The notes under the pieces were generated by a model that was not told where the DNA came from, searched no databases, and saw nothing but the letters and a program-made list of their open reading frames with translations. Positions 12,101 through 23,600 of a DNA stretch of 60,000 bases are shown here, piece after piece. How positions within the stretch are numbered: the stretch's first letter is position 1; the number at the start of each line of letters is the position of its first letter. A program made the translations under genes and the position numbers. The DNA comes from Takakia lepidozioides (lineage: Eukaryota; Streptophyta; Takakiopsida; Takakiales; Takakiaceae): positions 21,516,001 to 21,576,000 of the forward strand of contig CM060731.1 in the NCBI GenBank assembly GCA_030704615.1, written 5' to 3'.

Positions 12101-12747
12101 GGAGCGGGTCTGTGGAAATTTGGAGGCTGCCCGAAAGTTATTGCGGGCTGCTCTTACTGTGGAACCTGAGAACGCTCCTAGCCTGATGGTGCGTGCTATA
12201 TAGTTTCTGATGTTTCTGTTTATTTGGAAGGTGACATGTTATGAGAACCAATGCTCTTTGACAGTCTTCTCCAACAGAGGATGAGAATGACTGAGGGTTG
12301 AGATGGCTAGAATGGATTGTCTTGCTGTGTGTTGGGTCTCAGCAGAGGTGCTATATTGGGGTCACAAGCATACTGAAATGACACTGTGCTCATGTAGAAT
12401 TTGGTGTCATTGAAGTGTGGAATTATGTATTGGTGGATTTCCATGTACAGGAATCGGCTCTTGTGGAACAGGGTTTGGGAGACGAAGAAGCAGCGGCAGA
12501 TTTGTTCAAGCAGGCTGGCATAGCAGACAAGCGAAAGAGTCGTGTAAAACGACAAATGTTCGAGTCCCGTAAGAGAACTCCGCACTGGAAGAAACCCCAA
12601 TCGAATCAAAGTGCAAAGAAGGGTGGCACGTCAAGCAGTAGAAATTTTAAAAAGGATGCACCTGCAGAGAAGCAAGTTCTGGAGGGGTATGTGACTGCAC
12701 GACTCCCAAATAGTGATGTGGGTCTGTCACAATCAAGTGAAAGTTAG
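3117..12747 (+). CDS. CRSH-like: CRSH-type (p)ppGpp synthetase fused to HAT/TPR repeats
   Basis: Thirteen exons: 3117-3783, 4617-4984, 5418-6359, 6549-6848, 7968-8687, 9742-9808, 10156-10334, 10613-10870, 11067-11168, 11352-11462, 11845-11946, 12087-12188, 12451-12747. All junctions are GT-AG and phase-compatible; the total is 1404 codons plus stop. Residues ~1-220 are low-complexity and may include a plastid transit peptide. The HD hydrolase region (~300-500) is inactive: the HD pair reads R357/E358 in LLREVVEA and the later DRLHNMR-type motif reads VRLDTMR. The synthetase (~520-650) keeps R528, K530, D551, LKDYI, NGYESLH and EIQIRT. Two canonical EF-hands lie at 707-718 and 741-752. QVKLFENL..LDQKL then matches the normal CRSH C-terminus. 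After a Ser-rich linker (~790-980), HAT/TPR repeats fill ~990-1330, followed by a basic tail. The family makes (p)ppGpp in plastids under Ca2+ control; plain CRSH is near 580 residues, so the extension is the oddity. Start: the first ATG after the in-frame TTG-initiated stretch. Confidence 0.85.
6876..7557 (+). mobile_element. 5'-truncated LINE in CRSH intron 4
   Basis: Its translation matches the C-terminal half of the LINE ORF2 at 58.7-59.7 kb (minus): the shared blocks ESIQ.VLK..MSAC, SISWKQDRPVKQAKSW, TSLNLFPV and LKFKLRAGSLPLN occur in order, followed by a Cys-rich end. Early stops and frame breaks make it non-coding. The insertion sits between two copies of a (TC)n-CCTCT tract (6851-6875 and 7558-7578), which look like a target-site duplication of a microsatellite. 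It lies in the sense orientation within the intron. Confidence 0.8.
8705..8729 (+). repeat. (TG)n microsatellite
   Basis: A pure GT/TG run just inside CRSH intron 5, about 17 nt downstream of the donor at 8688. Such runs near donors can affect splicing and are length-polymorphic. Confidence 0.9.
8780..9495 (+). mobile_element. LINE 3'-end fragments in CRSH intron 5
   Basis: The piece 8780-8975 resembles the Cys-rich end and 3' tail also seen at 7370-7557 and 33095-33310 (ACCTGCA, GGTGGGTGCAAACC, GGCCGTAAGGCTATGGCAAG, GGCAGGAGTACAT). Two further pieces, at ~8970-9140 and ~9200-9495, resemble the extreme 3' region of the minus-strand LINE at 58.5-58.75 kb and each other (HTQQ, GLSR or GFLEE, QGK). 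No complete reading frame survives. The cluster lies between CRSH exon 5 and the small exon 6. Confidence 0.65.
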
Positions 12748-13316
12748 GTAGAGCAACATTTCCTCTTGTTAGAGCCCGAGTTTTTTTTCAGGGGCTTCTG
12801 TATTGTATTAGAAAGTGGACTGAGAAGAGGTTTGATTGTATCTATGAGTGCAGCATTGCCACTAGCAAAAAGTTGCTGTTTGAGATATTTCCACAGTCAT
12901 TAGTATGGAGATTGATGGGCTTGGAGTCTGTTTATTATTGAGTCCACCCTTTTTTCAATCTGTACACTGGAAGGTGGTTTATCTAGATACACTAGTTTTA
13001 CTGTAGTTTCACTGTAGCTGGAGATTTCAGACATTGAACAGCATTCATTCAGCCCATGTGAAGGCAGTGCCAAGGCTGCCCTGCCACAATGGGATTCAGT
13101 TGAATAAGAGAGAAACATAACAATGGAAAGTTTGTTAGAGTCTCTGAGTACTTGTATGGTTCATTCTTGTGTGCAGAGGAAGTGTGGTAACTGTTGTTAC
13201 ATCAGATTCATTTGGGGTATTGTAATTGACCCACCGATGAGATTAGTTACATTAGCATGACCCCCCACTAGGACAAGTAGATCTACTGGAGTACGGGAGT
13301 TACATAGCAGTAGTAT
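12748..13316 (+). other. CRSH-HAT 3' UTR and downstream spacer
   Basis: Follows the TAG stop at 12745-12747. It is moderately AT-rich with no coding potential; the 3' UTR probably ends within the first few hundred bases. No clear polyadenylation signal stands out. Confidence 0.4.
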
Positions 13317-13506
13317 TCATGGTGCGCACAGCTTTGGATAAGCTTCTGTTCCTCCCATACAGCGATCTCTACAGTAACACTCTTTCTTCATGGTTTCAAG
13401 CCAGTCTGTGCATGGTTTGATGCATATTACCGCATGAACGACCAACTCTGTCATAGGACTTCCATGAGCTTCTTTACAATCCATGTCAAAAGCTGATGCC
13501 GAACAA

Positions 13507-14277
13507 TTATGAAGGGACTCCAGAACACACATCACTACAGTGGAACTTGTTGAATCCAGATTCTGTTTCATAACCATTATAGAGCAGAAAGTAGTACACA
13601 CACAAAGGCCTCCTCCCTTGCTTGTGATCAAACCAAGAGTCAAACATGAATATGTTCCCATTTCCTGAAATCAGTGAAATGAGATCTCTCGCCTCACACT
13701 GATCCTGTTTTGCACACACACACCCACATTTTCTGCAAAGTGAATGATGTTTCAATCCAGGAAATACTACATCCACAGTGAATTCTACGGAGGGCGTGGA
13801 TCCAATTTGTGAAGTCGGTTGTCCTCCCAGCTTTGCTATCCCTGCTTGACCGCATGGGGTGAGATTCAAATATTCATAACCAGACATTGGCAAGAGGTTT
13901 GTATTTTCACCGAACCATATTGGATGTGGTATCCCTTAGATTGCAGCTGCTCCAACAAGTTCCCCTCACAAGGTCTTCCCCCGCTGCTACCAAAACTAAT
14001 GATGCATCCTGCAAAATCAAAGATATGTCATAAAGTTATCAAGATCATTCAGAGCACTCCTCGAGGTACGTTTCCTCTCTCTCTCTCTCTCGGCCCTACG
14101 GCGACGACCATTGGAACCGGGAGCCCCACCTCCATGGTCCTTAACCTTGGGAACCTTGTCAAGAATGTGTGATGTTTGGGTGGCCATGGAAGCAGTATCA
14201 ACTTCCGGAGACTCATCCAGGTCAGGAGATGAAGAGGGACAAGAATTATGGGAGGTTGATTTCTTCTTAGTGTCCAC
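13507..14277 (-). other. unrecognised open frames, possible decayed gene
   Basis: On the minus strand 14277-14017 encodes a polar stretch (TSHILDKVPKVKD, then GRRRRAERERERK; the last part comes from a GA microsatellite at 14072-14090). A possible acceptor at about 14012 leads to two competing frames: a short one with GCIISFGSSGGR, and a longer one (to 13507) containing FGENTNLLPMSGYEYLNL and a Cys-rich CRKCGCVCAKQDQC segment. No ATG-initiated frame joins them cleanly and no family was recognised. It may be a relic or an unknown gene. Confidence 0.2.
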
Positions 14278-14741
14278 AATGTGATCATTCTAGACAAATC
14301 TCCCAAAACTTCCATACCATGGTAACATCTCATCAAACATCTCCTTGGTGAAACTGACAGGTAGTTTGTAGCTTGTCTCTCAACCTTGGACTAAAGATCT
14401 TTAGAAAGATCTCATTCTCTATTTTTGTTTTTGGAAAATAAAAATTCTAATTCTAATTCTAAAGATCTAAACCTTATAGCCATCACCAATAATAATTTAA
14501 TCCTTACTTTTCTTGCTGCAAGGATTGCTTAGAGTCATTCTAAGAAAATTATATTTGGAACTAGGGTTGCACACTGACGAGGTCATGTCAAGTTACATGA
14601 AACCTGACGCCGACGCGGGCCTGCGTCATGTCTTAAAATAAGTACATGTAATCGGGTGTAAAAATGAAAATGTTTGCTAGCTGTCCCGCTTTTATCCAAA
14701 AAAATTAATTAAAAAACAAATCAGGACCGCCAGCTTTGGCG

Positions 14742-15223
14742 GTCCGGACCAGTGTTGGACTGGTATATAGGTGAAGGACTGGTATCTGTACTGGTATATG
14801 CACTGGTCTTAGATACCAGACCAGTCTGGTATCATTTGGGAGAATACTTGGTCATATACCAGACCAGGCTGGTATCAGTCTTTCATACCAGCCACAATAC
14901 CAGTACTCCACCACCGTCTTCCTCATTTACTCTGGTATACATACTGAATTAATTTATGTACATATTGGTACTTAAGTTTATTTACTTCTATATGTATATT
15001 TTATTTGTTTTCACTTGATACTTGCCATTTGATAAATTTGTAACTCAAGATGGCTTTGGAATGATACCAGAGTTGATATCTCATACCAGCTGGTATTGTG
15101 GTCATGATACTCATATTGTGGTCATGATATTCATACCAGTATCTGGAAAAGAAATACATCCACCATTATATAGACCAGTCTGGTGTGTAAAAAACTTGAT
15201 ACCAGTCCAACACTGGTCCGGAC
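14742..15223. mobile_element. MITE with perfect 25-bp terminal inverted repeats
   Basis: The 25 bases at 14742-14766, beginning GTCCGGACCAGTGTTGG, are the exact reverse complement of 15199-15223. The ~480-bp interior is AT-rich and full of sub-repeats of ACCAGTCTGGTAT and ATACCAG type in both orientations, so the whole can fold on itself. It encodes no protein. Each flank carries further short hairpins (GGACCGCCA/TGGCGGTCC at 14724-14745), suggesting nested small elements. No clear target-site duplication was resolved. Confidence 0.75.
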
Positions 15224-15229
15224 GACCGG

Positions 15230-16440
15230 GCTTTATCCAAAAAAAAAACAAACAACAAACTGGCACAGCCAGCCTAGTTGACAATCCTAATTTCATACCT
15301 AAATATATTTTTATTTTTCTTGAAGAAATTGGATTTGCTATCCCAAAATTATCATAAACAAATTGGGACCACCAGAAATGGCTGTCCCAGATTTTTAATG
15401 AAACTTACAAAACAAGCCTCAAGCGGCAATTGGCTCTCTTGCGTTGTTTTGGCACAACATAAGAGGAAGGTAAGACTAACAATGTAGTAGATTTTAGTAT
15501 GCAAAGTGAAGTGAACTCAGAACGGCTGCAGTCACCATGTGAAGGATAAAGAACATGGGCAAAGGGGTTCACCAGTTTAAGCCCCCGGCGGAAAACTGAT
15601 GAACCGACATGCTGCGTGTCTTTACCGAGCATAAAAATCGCCTCAAACCTCAAACATCGTGTGCTGATTCAACCAGTAACACCCCCTAACACACTCATAG
15701 GAGAGCCCACACCCCTATAGAAAAGCTATCTTCTTTCATTAGACTTGTGGCCAAAATCCCACACAAGTCCCATATACATCCCAGTTGCTGAGCCAGTCAA
15801 CAATGTTATTGACCTAAGTCATAGCCTAATAAAGAATCATAAATAAGAATCACATGAATTCTGTACAATCTGAGAAGGCTGTAAATATTTGTGATAGAAA
15901 TTCCTATCTTTATCTACAGGTATTGATCTGAGAACGGTTTTTCAAAATCCAATATCGGCCGGTTTCTCATAAAGCCGATGTTATGGGTCTAGTTCTCAAT
16001 ACCCTGATCAATACCCGCCCAACACTTGCACAGACAATGCTTCTGGCTGAAAACTGAGAGTGTGCCCAGTGAGCAAGGGATTGAGTGGGGGAAATGGCAC
16101 ATGACATTCCCATGACTATAGGCTATGAGGGACAGTCCCTACAACCCATCAGAAACCGGGTGCTCAGATTGCCACCCATCAGGTTATGCAACTCAGACTC
16201 AAGCTCTCAGCCTTAGGCCCAGCAAAAAACAAAACGTCCGCTCAGTGGTTCTTGGATTGAAGGGTCATTATCGTCATCTACAAGCATGTCTATGATGTTA
16301 AGGGTAGCGGACTGGAGACCATGCGAGGTTGGGAATGCATACTGGTATAGAAGGGCTCCTGCAGACAAGATCTTCCTATGAACTGAGACCTCCATAAATG
16401 CTAAGGAGTTGCAAATAAAGCAGAAAAAGATGCCCTTTTT
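15230..16440. other. AT-rich spacer, no gene recognised
   Basis: Downstream of the NCS1 transporter. It begins with A-rich sequence and a hairpin-like repeat (GGGACCACC...GGCTGTCCC near 15365-15391) related to that at 14724-14745. No long frame or RNA gene is seen; the part next to 16442 is probably the transporter's 3' UTR. Confidence 0.4.
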
Positions 16441-16441
16441 G

Positions 16442-19214
16442 TTACCCTAGATTCAAACTCTGTCTTCGTTGCTTAGAAAGGAACCAATACAACAACCCTG
16501 CTACAAAGAAGCCGACAAACCAGGAATTGTCATAGAGAGCTGCAAGCACCCTTGGAATTCGCTGAACTTGACCTGCTGCAAGAAGAAACCCAGGGATATT
16601 TGGTGCAATGCCAGCAATAAGGGCCAACACAGCTGAGACGTTGAAGCCTTTTGTGTACCAATATGGGCCTGATTCATCCATGGAGTAGAGAGCTCCAATA
16701 TCGAGGGTCCGACGCCTGACTGCGAAATACTCGACCAGCATAATCCCCCCCACAGGACCCAGTAAGGCAGAGTACCCTATCAGCCAGGTGAAAATGAAGC
16801 CCTGGCTAGATTGGATTAACCGCCAGGGGGCCAAGAGAATTCCAAGAATAGCTGTTAAAAGCCCACCACCTCTGAAGGAGAAGATAACAGGGTTCAAATT
16901 CACAAATGCATTAGCAGGGGCAACTATGTTAGCGGCAATATTGGTTGTCAGGGTTGCCAAAATAACCCCCACTAGAGAGAGAAGGATGGGAAAGAAACCA
17001 CCAATTAGCCCCAGCACTTCGATTGGATCAGATATTGCCCGCCCAAATATCACCACTGTTGCTGAGGTGACAGCCAGACCCACGAATGTGAAGGCCGCCA
17101 TAAAGAGAGGGAGACCTATTGCTTGCCCTGTCAGCTGATCACCCTGGCTCTTTGAGTACCTTGTGAAATCTGCATCAAAATGCAACAGTTAATGAGCTGT
17201 CAACATAATGGAAGACCAAAATTTGGACGAGGTTTGACAGTTGAATTAACATAATCCATGGATTGCGATTTGCAAGTCAAATTATGGTAGCCAGAGCTTT
17301 ACCTGGTGAAGCAAAAACTTACTCATATGGCAATTTGCAACTCACTGCTATAATAAGTGGATATACTTTCTGGCAACAAAGCTGGAAGTCCCAATGGGAA
17401 GAGAGAGAGCTCCCAAAGAAGCTATTGCACGGAAAGACTCTGCTTGCAATACCGTGTCCATAAACCTCATCTCCATGGGAAGGAGACAGGAAAGAATGTA
17501 CACTTAGTATAATACTTAGTCATCACACATGCTGTACCATTGACAGACACAATCACTTCTCCCAGTTGTGTGACTACTCAGTGTGGACCCGCTATGGTTC
17601 TAGCATGCAAAACAACCTGGTTTGATGCAAACTAGTCTATCGGGTCAGTAATGTTTTTATTGAAAGAGAAAAGGAGAAAAGAGAGAGAACAACAGAAAGA
17701 AAGAAATGAAATGGTACTTTATAACGTACGTGGAAAGAAAGCAATTTATTGAATCCACAGGAAGCCAAAACGCCCAAAGGACAGAGAGGAAGAGACAGAG
17801 TGAGAGAGGGGGAGTGGGTGGTGTTGGTGTTTCGATGGGAAGTACCAGGTATGTTAAGGCTGAGAGTTGCCCAAAAACCGACATTGGCAGTCAATGCAGG
17901 GAAAAAGGTTTGCCAAAACTGGCCAGCTTTAGGTCCTCCGGGCACGAACTGTGAGGGAGTCGACAGCATTGGGCCAAACCCACCCGCAGCTACATAAGCC
18001 CATGCAAGCAGCGCGCCTGACAAAACAATCAGAATCGGCGCACAGTACTTTTCCAGCTCTCGAATGCTCTCTATTCCATTCCATATAATCCCAACCTGCA
18101 GGCCAGCCAGAAAAGTTTCGATCGTCAACTTCTAACCAAAAAAGTGCACTTGAAGGTGGGGGGAAGACATCAAAAAGCGGAATTGCACCTGTAGCAACCA
18201 GAAGATCATGAAGCAGCCGAATTCAGAAGCGCTGATCCCAAGCCACGAAATCACAGGCCCAACAAATCCGCCCTTCGCAAGAGTATTCAGGAGCTGGTAA
18301 ATTGCGTTGCCTCCTATCCATGTCTGTATTCCAAACCATCCACATCCCACTAAGGCCCTCAATAGAGCGGGTACACTAGCCCCTCTAATCCCGAAGGAGG
18401 CTCTCGCTAAAACAGGAAAAGGGACTCCATACTTGGTACCCGCATGCCCACTCAAGATCATGGGGATCAGTACCACCAAATTTGCTATGAACACTGTGGC
18501 TATCCCCTGCCACCAGGCCATACCCAATTCCACTAACGAACCTGCCATGTAGTATGTGGGAACCCCCACAACGAGGCCCACCCACAGGCACGCCATGTCC
18601 AAAACTGAGAAGATTCGGCCTTCCGGCATGGTGGGTGCAAAATCGCTGTTGAAGAGGGATTTGTTGGGATTCTGGGGAGTAGATGGACAAATGGGCTCCA
18701 GCATTGCCCTTGCCATTTTGCCGGGAATATCCACATATCCACTTGAAGCCCTAATAGCGCTTGAGGTCGTCTGGTTATCTTCCTCTGCAAATGATGCTGA
18801 ATTGTCGACAGTCTCCACAGTTACCTCCTCTTTGTCTGAGCTTGCATAATTCAAAAGCCCCTCGGACTCCTTGCCCCGCTTCTTCCATTTCCAACCGAAT
18901 AAACCTTTCACAGAAGGTCCAGAATCCGACCAAAGACCTGTGTTTTTCCATCCCTCTTTTGTAATCCACCTGCTGGAGTTAGAAAACCCAGCAAAATCAC
19001 CCATTTTCACCACCCCACATTTGGAGCTGTACAAGTTTGTGAAAGGTGGGGAGAGATACACATTTCTGCAGGGAGAGGGGCTAAGACTTGTCTTACGGGT
19101 TCTAAATAGTAAGGGAGCTGTAAAAGTAGCTGGCACAGTTAACCTAGAGCTGAGGTGAGATATGTATGGACTCGTGAATTTGGACTTTGCATCACAACAT
19201 GGAAACATCTGCAT
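16442..19214 (-). CDS. plastid NCS1 nucleobase transporter (PLUTO-like)
   Basis: Three exons on the minus strand: 19214-18189, 18095-17846 and 17169-16442. The joins are in phase (CAG|GTT, then G|AT rebuilding Asp in [11 protein letters not shown]), giving 667 residues. Residues 1-~60 are Ser/Thr/Arg-rich with few acids, as in plastid transit peptides. From ~200 the protein shows the NCS1 signature ([48 protein letters not shown]), then about a dozen hydrophobic segments ending in YWFLSKQRR. The family moves uracil, purines or allantoin with a cation; the plant plastid member imports nucleobases for salvage. The substrate cannot be read from sequence. The start is the first ATG in frame; a second lies 6 nt later. 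The upstream CT microsatellite falls in the presumed 5' UTR or promoter. Confidence 0.88.
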
Positions 19215-19284
19215 AAGGTTCAACTCGGAAACAAATACAGATGCAGCACCTGTCTCTCTCCCCCTACCCGTTCACACCTTCCCC

Positions 19285-19287
<3 letters not shown>

Positions 19288-19315
<28 letters not shown>
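19288..19315. repeat. (CT)n microsatellite upstream of the NCS1 gene
   Basis: A pure CT run about 75-100 nt upstream of the transporter's ATG (GA on the coding strand). GA/CT tracts are common in plant 5' UTRs and core promoters; function here is not shown. Confidence 0.85.
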
Positions 19316-19316
<1 letters not shown>

Positions 19317-19591
19317 GACGAACAAAAACCAAAACTCAGAACGAATCTGAAATACGTTTATATGTTTTCTACTCTGACACACTCATTTCAGCACTGGATT
19401 CAACCGAACCAGTTCACAAGGAATCTCTATCTCACTGCATTCCTGGCGTAAAAGGTTGTGTCTGCACTGCAGGGGAGCCAAAAATTGCTCAGCGAGGGAT
19501 TCAGACGGTAACCCAACGTGGAATCGTTGGTGACCACAGAACGCTTGCATTTGGAGCTGCAAAATGAAGAGAAGAATTTTGATGCAGGTAT

Positions 19592-19596
19592 AAAAA
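19592..19596 (-). terminator. pol III T-tract after tRNA-Ser
   Basis: Five T residues on the minus strand, about 17 nt past the tRNA 3' end, the usual RNA polymerase III stop signal. Confidence 0.7.
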
Positions 19597-19612
19597 TTAG
19601 AATATCAGATAG

Positions 19613-19694
19613 CGTGCTCGGCAGGATTCGAACCTGCGCGGGCAGAGCCCACATGATTTCTAGTCATGCCCGATAACCACTCCGGCACGAGCAC
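19613..19694 (-). tRNA. trnS-AGA: tRNA-Ser (anticodon AGA)
   Basis: Minus-strand sequence of 82 nt with a 7-bp acceptor stem (GTGCTCG/CGAGCAC), a D-arm with GCCGGAGTGG, an anticodon loop CTAGAAA giving AGA, a long class II variable arm (GGGC..GCCC) and a T-arm with GGTTCGAATCC. The discriminator is G, as expected for serine tRNAs. There is no intron. A T-tract 17-21 nt downstream suits pol III termination. Confidence 0.95.
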
Positions 19695-19812
19695 TGCTAC
19701 GCTACAACCTGGATAGCTAATGGTTATAATTTAAATTTCTTAAGCAATATTCGAAAGGACAACCAAAAAGTCGCTCAGTACAGTGCTCTGATGGAATTTG
19801 TGAACAAGAAAT

Positions 19813-20418
19813 TTGCAGAAACTGGCAGTTCGTGTTGCTGCTGTAAAGTCTGAGACTTGTTCATTTGTATTCCCTACTCGTGAAGATTATGTAAAAGTCT
19901 CGAGAGATAGTGGAGTCCCAGTTGAAGCATCAGTGTGGTTGATAGAATTTGTTGCTTCATTTGATCATCATTCTCTCAGACTCCCACTTTTAACAGTTGG
20001 AGCAGGTCTCAGTTGCTATTTGGACACAGCCAGGAAACAGGGTTACATTGCCCAACAAATTCTCTGGGTATTGATGACTGAAGAAATTTCAGCACTCCTC
20101 TTCCCAGATCTATGTAACCATCCAACTCAAATACTCCTGCTTACACTTAAGTCAGGAACATATCTCTTGAGTCTTGGATTCTTGGGTAGGACCAATACGA
20201 TGTTCACACATGTGTCCTTGCACAAAACCTACATATTTTATGGTTCATACTGCTGGTCCCACACAGATCTTCTACCCAGACACCCATGGTGGAAAAAGGG
20301 TGGAGCTGGTAAAGAATTTAAGAATGCTTTGAAACATCTTGATATGAATGAAACAACTGTTCCTCTCATAGCCAAAAAGACAACTGGGCTGCCTGGAGTG
20401 TCCTTACAGTATGTGTAG
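19813..20418 (+). other. open frame of ~200 codons, unrecognised
   Basis: An uninterrupted frame with no ATG at its start (it opens at TTG). The middle is hydrophobic; the end contains LLPRHPWWKKGG and LKHLDMNETTVPLIAKK. No family was recognised. It could be a fragment of an element or chance; coding is doubtful. Confidence 0.15.
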
Positions 20419-20461
20419 GGCCAATGCTGGTGTCCTCTTCCATATGCTTTAATGGCCTCAA

Positions 20462-20519
20462 CAAAACATAAATCTGAGCCTCTCCTACAAAACATAAATC
20501 TGAGCCTCTCCTACAAAAC
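20462..20519 (+). repeat. 26-bp tandem duplication
   Basis: Two exact adjacent copies of a 26-bp unit containing ATAAATCTGAGCCTCTCC, lying just past the 3' end of the QTRT1 gene. Confidence 0.85.
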
Positions 20520-20608
20520 TTGATCTACCATCCTTCGACCAGACCAGCGTTGCCATTTTGTGAACAATTTAATCATTGCTCGTGTGGTTGTTACATACTA
20601 AATTTCAG

Positions 20609-23600
20609 TCATACCCTTGACTGCTGCAGTAGAGTATAGTTGCCATTTGGCACAATCGAATGCAAGCACCTGCATTCCTTGGGAGCGCAGCACATGGAGA
20701 TGTCAATGCCCGCAACTCCCATGGCACTACATACCCACTCTGGGACATCTCCCTTCGGAAACTGCAAGAGACGAAACAAATTTCTGTTACTTATGCCCAA
20801 AGCAGAAGGCTTTAGTAATGAGGCTGTCATGAATATACAAGGAAACAGTTTGTCCCAAGTTGTTCCTTAGCATTCTTTTCAGTCCAATTTCTGCACTGTA
20901 CTATTGCAACGAGCTCAAAGGTTTTTTGTATGAAGCCACAATTTTCCACTTGCGGGAAACTCTATAAAATATGCTTATTTTCCAAATTCTTCCACGCGGC
21001 TTTTCTCTACATCAACAAACAGAAAGACAAACAGAAAGGTGACATACCTGCTTTTGCAGAAACGATTGCACAAACCTGTACACAAACCCAAAAAGTCACT
21101 TGAGTCACCAATAGATTTGAAGATTTTTGTGCATGACAATATCAACTGCCTGTTAGATGCGTGATGTCACTAATGTCTCCTCCACGGAAAGACAAACTTG
21201 CTCAGTGTAAGTGGAACCTGGGAACTACCATGATTCTATTCTGCTCCAGATGGGGCTGGGTCTACGGCCCAAAGAATATGGCAAGCAAACATGAAGTACC
21301 TCATAGAACAAAATGGTGAAGGAGACTAGATTAGGACTCACTCAGGAAACCGACCCTCCAAAATGGAATTATGTAGATTGCGACTCAGCTGCATCATGCA
21401 CAAAAACCTCCAACTTCAGGTCAGTATCGACTGAGCAAAGCTACAAGACTGACGTTCTTGTGGGTTTATTTCTGCAACTGGGAGTCTCATGAACAGCTGT
21501 TAAATATACCTTTAGCCATGCAACAACACTAGAGCTAAAGCAGAACATCTCATGTACAGAAAAAGGTTGCCTCCTATGGAACCAGCAGAAAACAAAGTCT
21601 CGGCACTTGCTGCAAGCAGTCCTTGGTGCCCAGTGAATAGTAGATTTTATCTGATACTAGAGATTTAATCGTGTTTAGTACAAAAAACATATCCCTCTAA
21701 TTTGCAGCTTTCAAGAGCCTCTTAATATAATCAAGCACAAACCTGCATCATGTAGGCAACATTGTGGTAAGAAACCAACTGAGAGCCCATTGCTTCTTTG
21801 GTCACCAGCGAGTGAAGGTAAGCTCTCGTATACCGCTTGCAAACCTGTTCCCAGCAGAATGCATATTTGTTTAACCTACCTAATCCATACAATATTGTGA
21901 TACGGCAATGGGTTCCAAGAGGAGATTCATATACTCCCCTCTCAATGCTGTTTCTGCATGCACCATAATCATATTCAGCTATTGCTCTAAGGGTTGACGA
22001 GACATCAACGTCAGCACGGTTTCCTTCTGTTGCAGCAGTTGGGCTCATGGTCCCTCTCTCTCTGTCTGTCTTCCTCTCTAGCAAGAAGTGGCTTACTTCT
22101 TGTTCTACTTTGTCCTATGGGGGTGGGGGCTACAGTGCACATCTTAATTCCTTCTCTATCTCTACACCAAGTGCTCATTTCCCTCAACGGTTTGACTAGC
22201 ACTGCAACCATGGTCCCATGTCACATCATTTGTGGACTGCAGGCTTAGAGGAGCAATGCTATAATCAAGCCCATGCTTTTGACACTGAAAATTCAAGCAT
22301 TGGTGTGGGATTTGTGTGAGCACTAGGTAATTTCTAGGTTGATTTCCATATATGGTACTAGTGAGAGGGTTACTATCCCGTGGGAACAACGTCCTCCCAA
22401 CCAATGTTTGCAGCGAGCTGTGCAAGCCTGACTATGCAAAAAACATATGTACTGACAATGTCATACTGGAAGAAGAGTACCATGCATGAGCACGACGAAT
22501 CGAGAGGTCTATAATCGGTGGCCATGGCTGCATGCTTTAGTTTCAGAACCCCCTGCTTGGAAGTGCCAACAGACAAACCATGATGTACTCCTGAAGTAAA
22601 AGGAGACAAACAAAAAGAGATTCAAGTTGCCATGACTATGTGCAATACTCCTCTGCAGGTGTATATATGCCAGCCCACAATACGGTTGTTGATTTACAAA
22701 TCGTACATAAGAATTGTATACTATGAGCCAATTGCAAATCACCAAAGCTACCAAGCCAAACTGTGAAGAAAGATCAGTGGCATAGTGAGGTGTACAGCCC
22801 TCCAATGATGATACTGCTGATGATTAATCAGTGCTGTCTGCTGTCTATAGGGGAGAAAATACCTCTGGGACAAGTGCAGTTCCAAAACGAGCAGTCCGCG
22901 TGGGATACACACAGTCATACATATCTGCCCCAAGAGCACTGCAAACCACGATGTCTAGTGGAAACCCTATGCCCTGCTTACCCAATAGTCATCAACCAGC
23001 CAAAACAGATTACAAAGCTTCCACATCACTCTATCTTCATTTATCTATCGGTTCCTAAATTTGGTTCAGCAACCTCAGGTCGGGTTGACCATTTACTTCA
23101 AAATCCAGACATTGTCAGATATCTGTAATCACATACCATGACATACCGAGGTTTGTCCTCAGGAAGCCCTGCTGTACACTGTGCAACAACCCTCCAAAAT
23201 GCATCCTTCTCTTCCCCTCCCGCCAAGCCTCCTATTGCATATCTGATGACCCTCAACCATTGCAGTTCTATCAGATTTACAATTACAGATTTACAATTAC
23301 CGAGAACTTGATTTTGGACACAAAGTCATCTATCCTTGATCCCTGTCAAACTTGAAACAATGCATTAATACTCTCATTGCTTGAATCCTACCAACTTGTG
23401 CAGTACTTTCTTCAGGCAGTCAGTAACTCTGTCAGTTTTTCCCTCACATAGCATGCACCTCAAGTTCCATGGTCAAAGGCTGACTCTGGTCTTAAGAAAT
23501 ATATGAAATAGCTTATCTGGTCCACATACCCAGGAAGGTTGCGTGCCACAAGGCCTTTTAGACACTGATCTCTGCACCAGAAGCCAACCAATCCTCTTTG

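Noticed and set aside
7968-12747. A separate HAT/TPR gene independent of CRSH
   Set aside because: The exon at 7968 continues the CRSH C-terminus, and each following junction to the HAT exons keeps frame and phase; no independent start or promoter was evident. Only transcript data could overturn this.
17637-17840. Extension of NCS1 exon 2 past its donor
   Set aside because: The open frame continues, but the family alignment and phase require a splice at 17846 to DFTRYSKSQ.
19162-19567. Plus-strand frames over the CT microsatellite before NCS1
   Set aside because: They are Ser/Leu runs generated by the microsatellite and antisense to the transporter leader.
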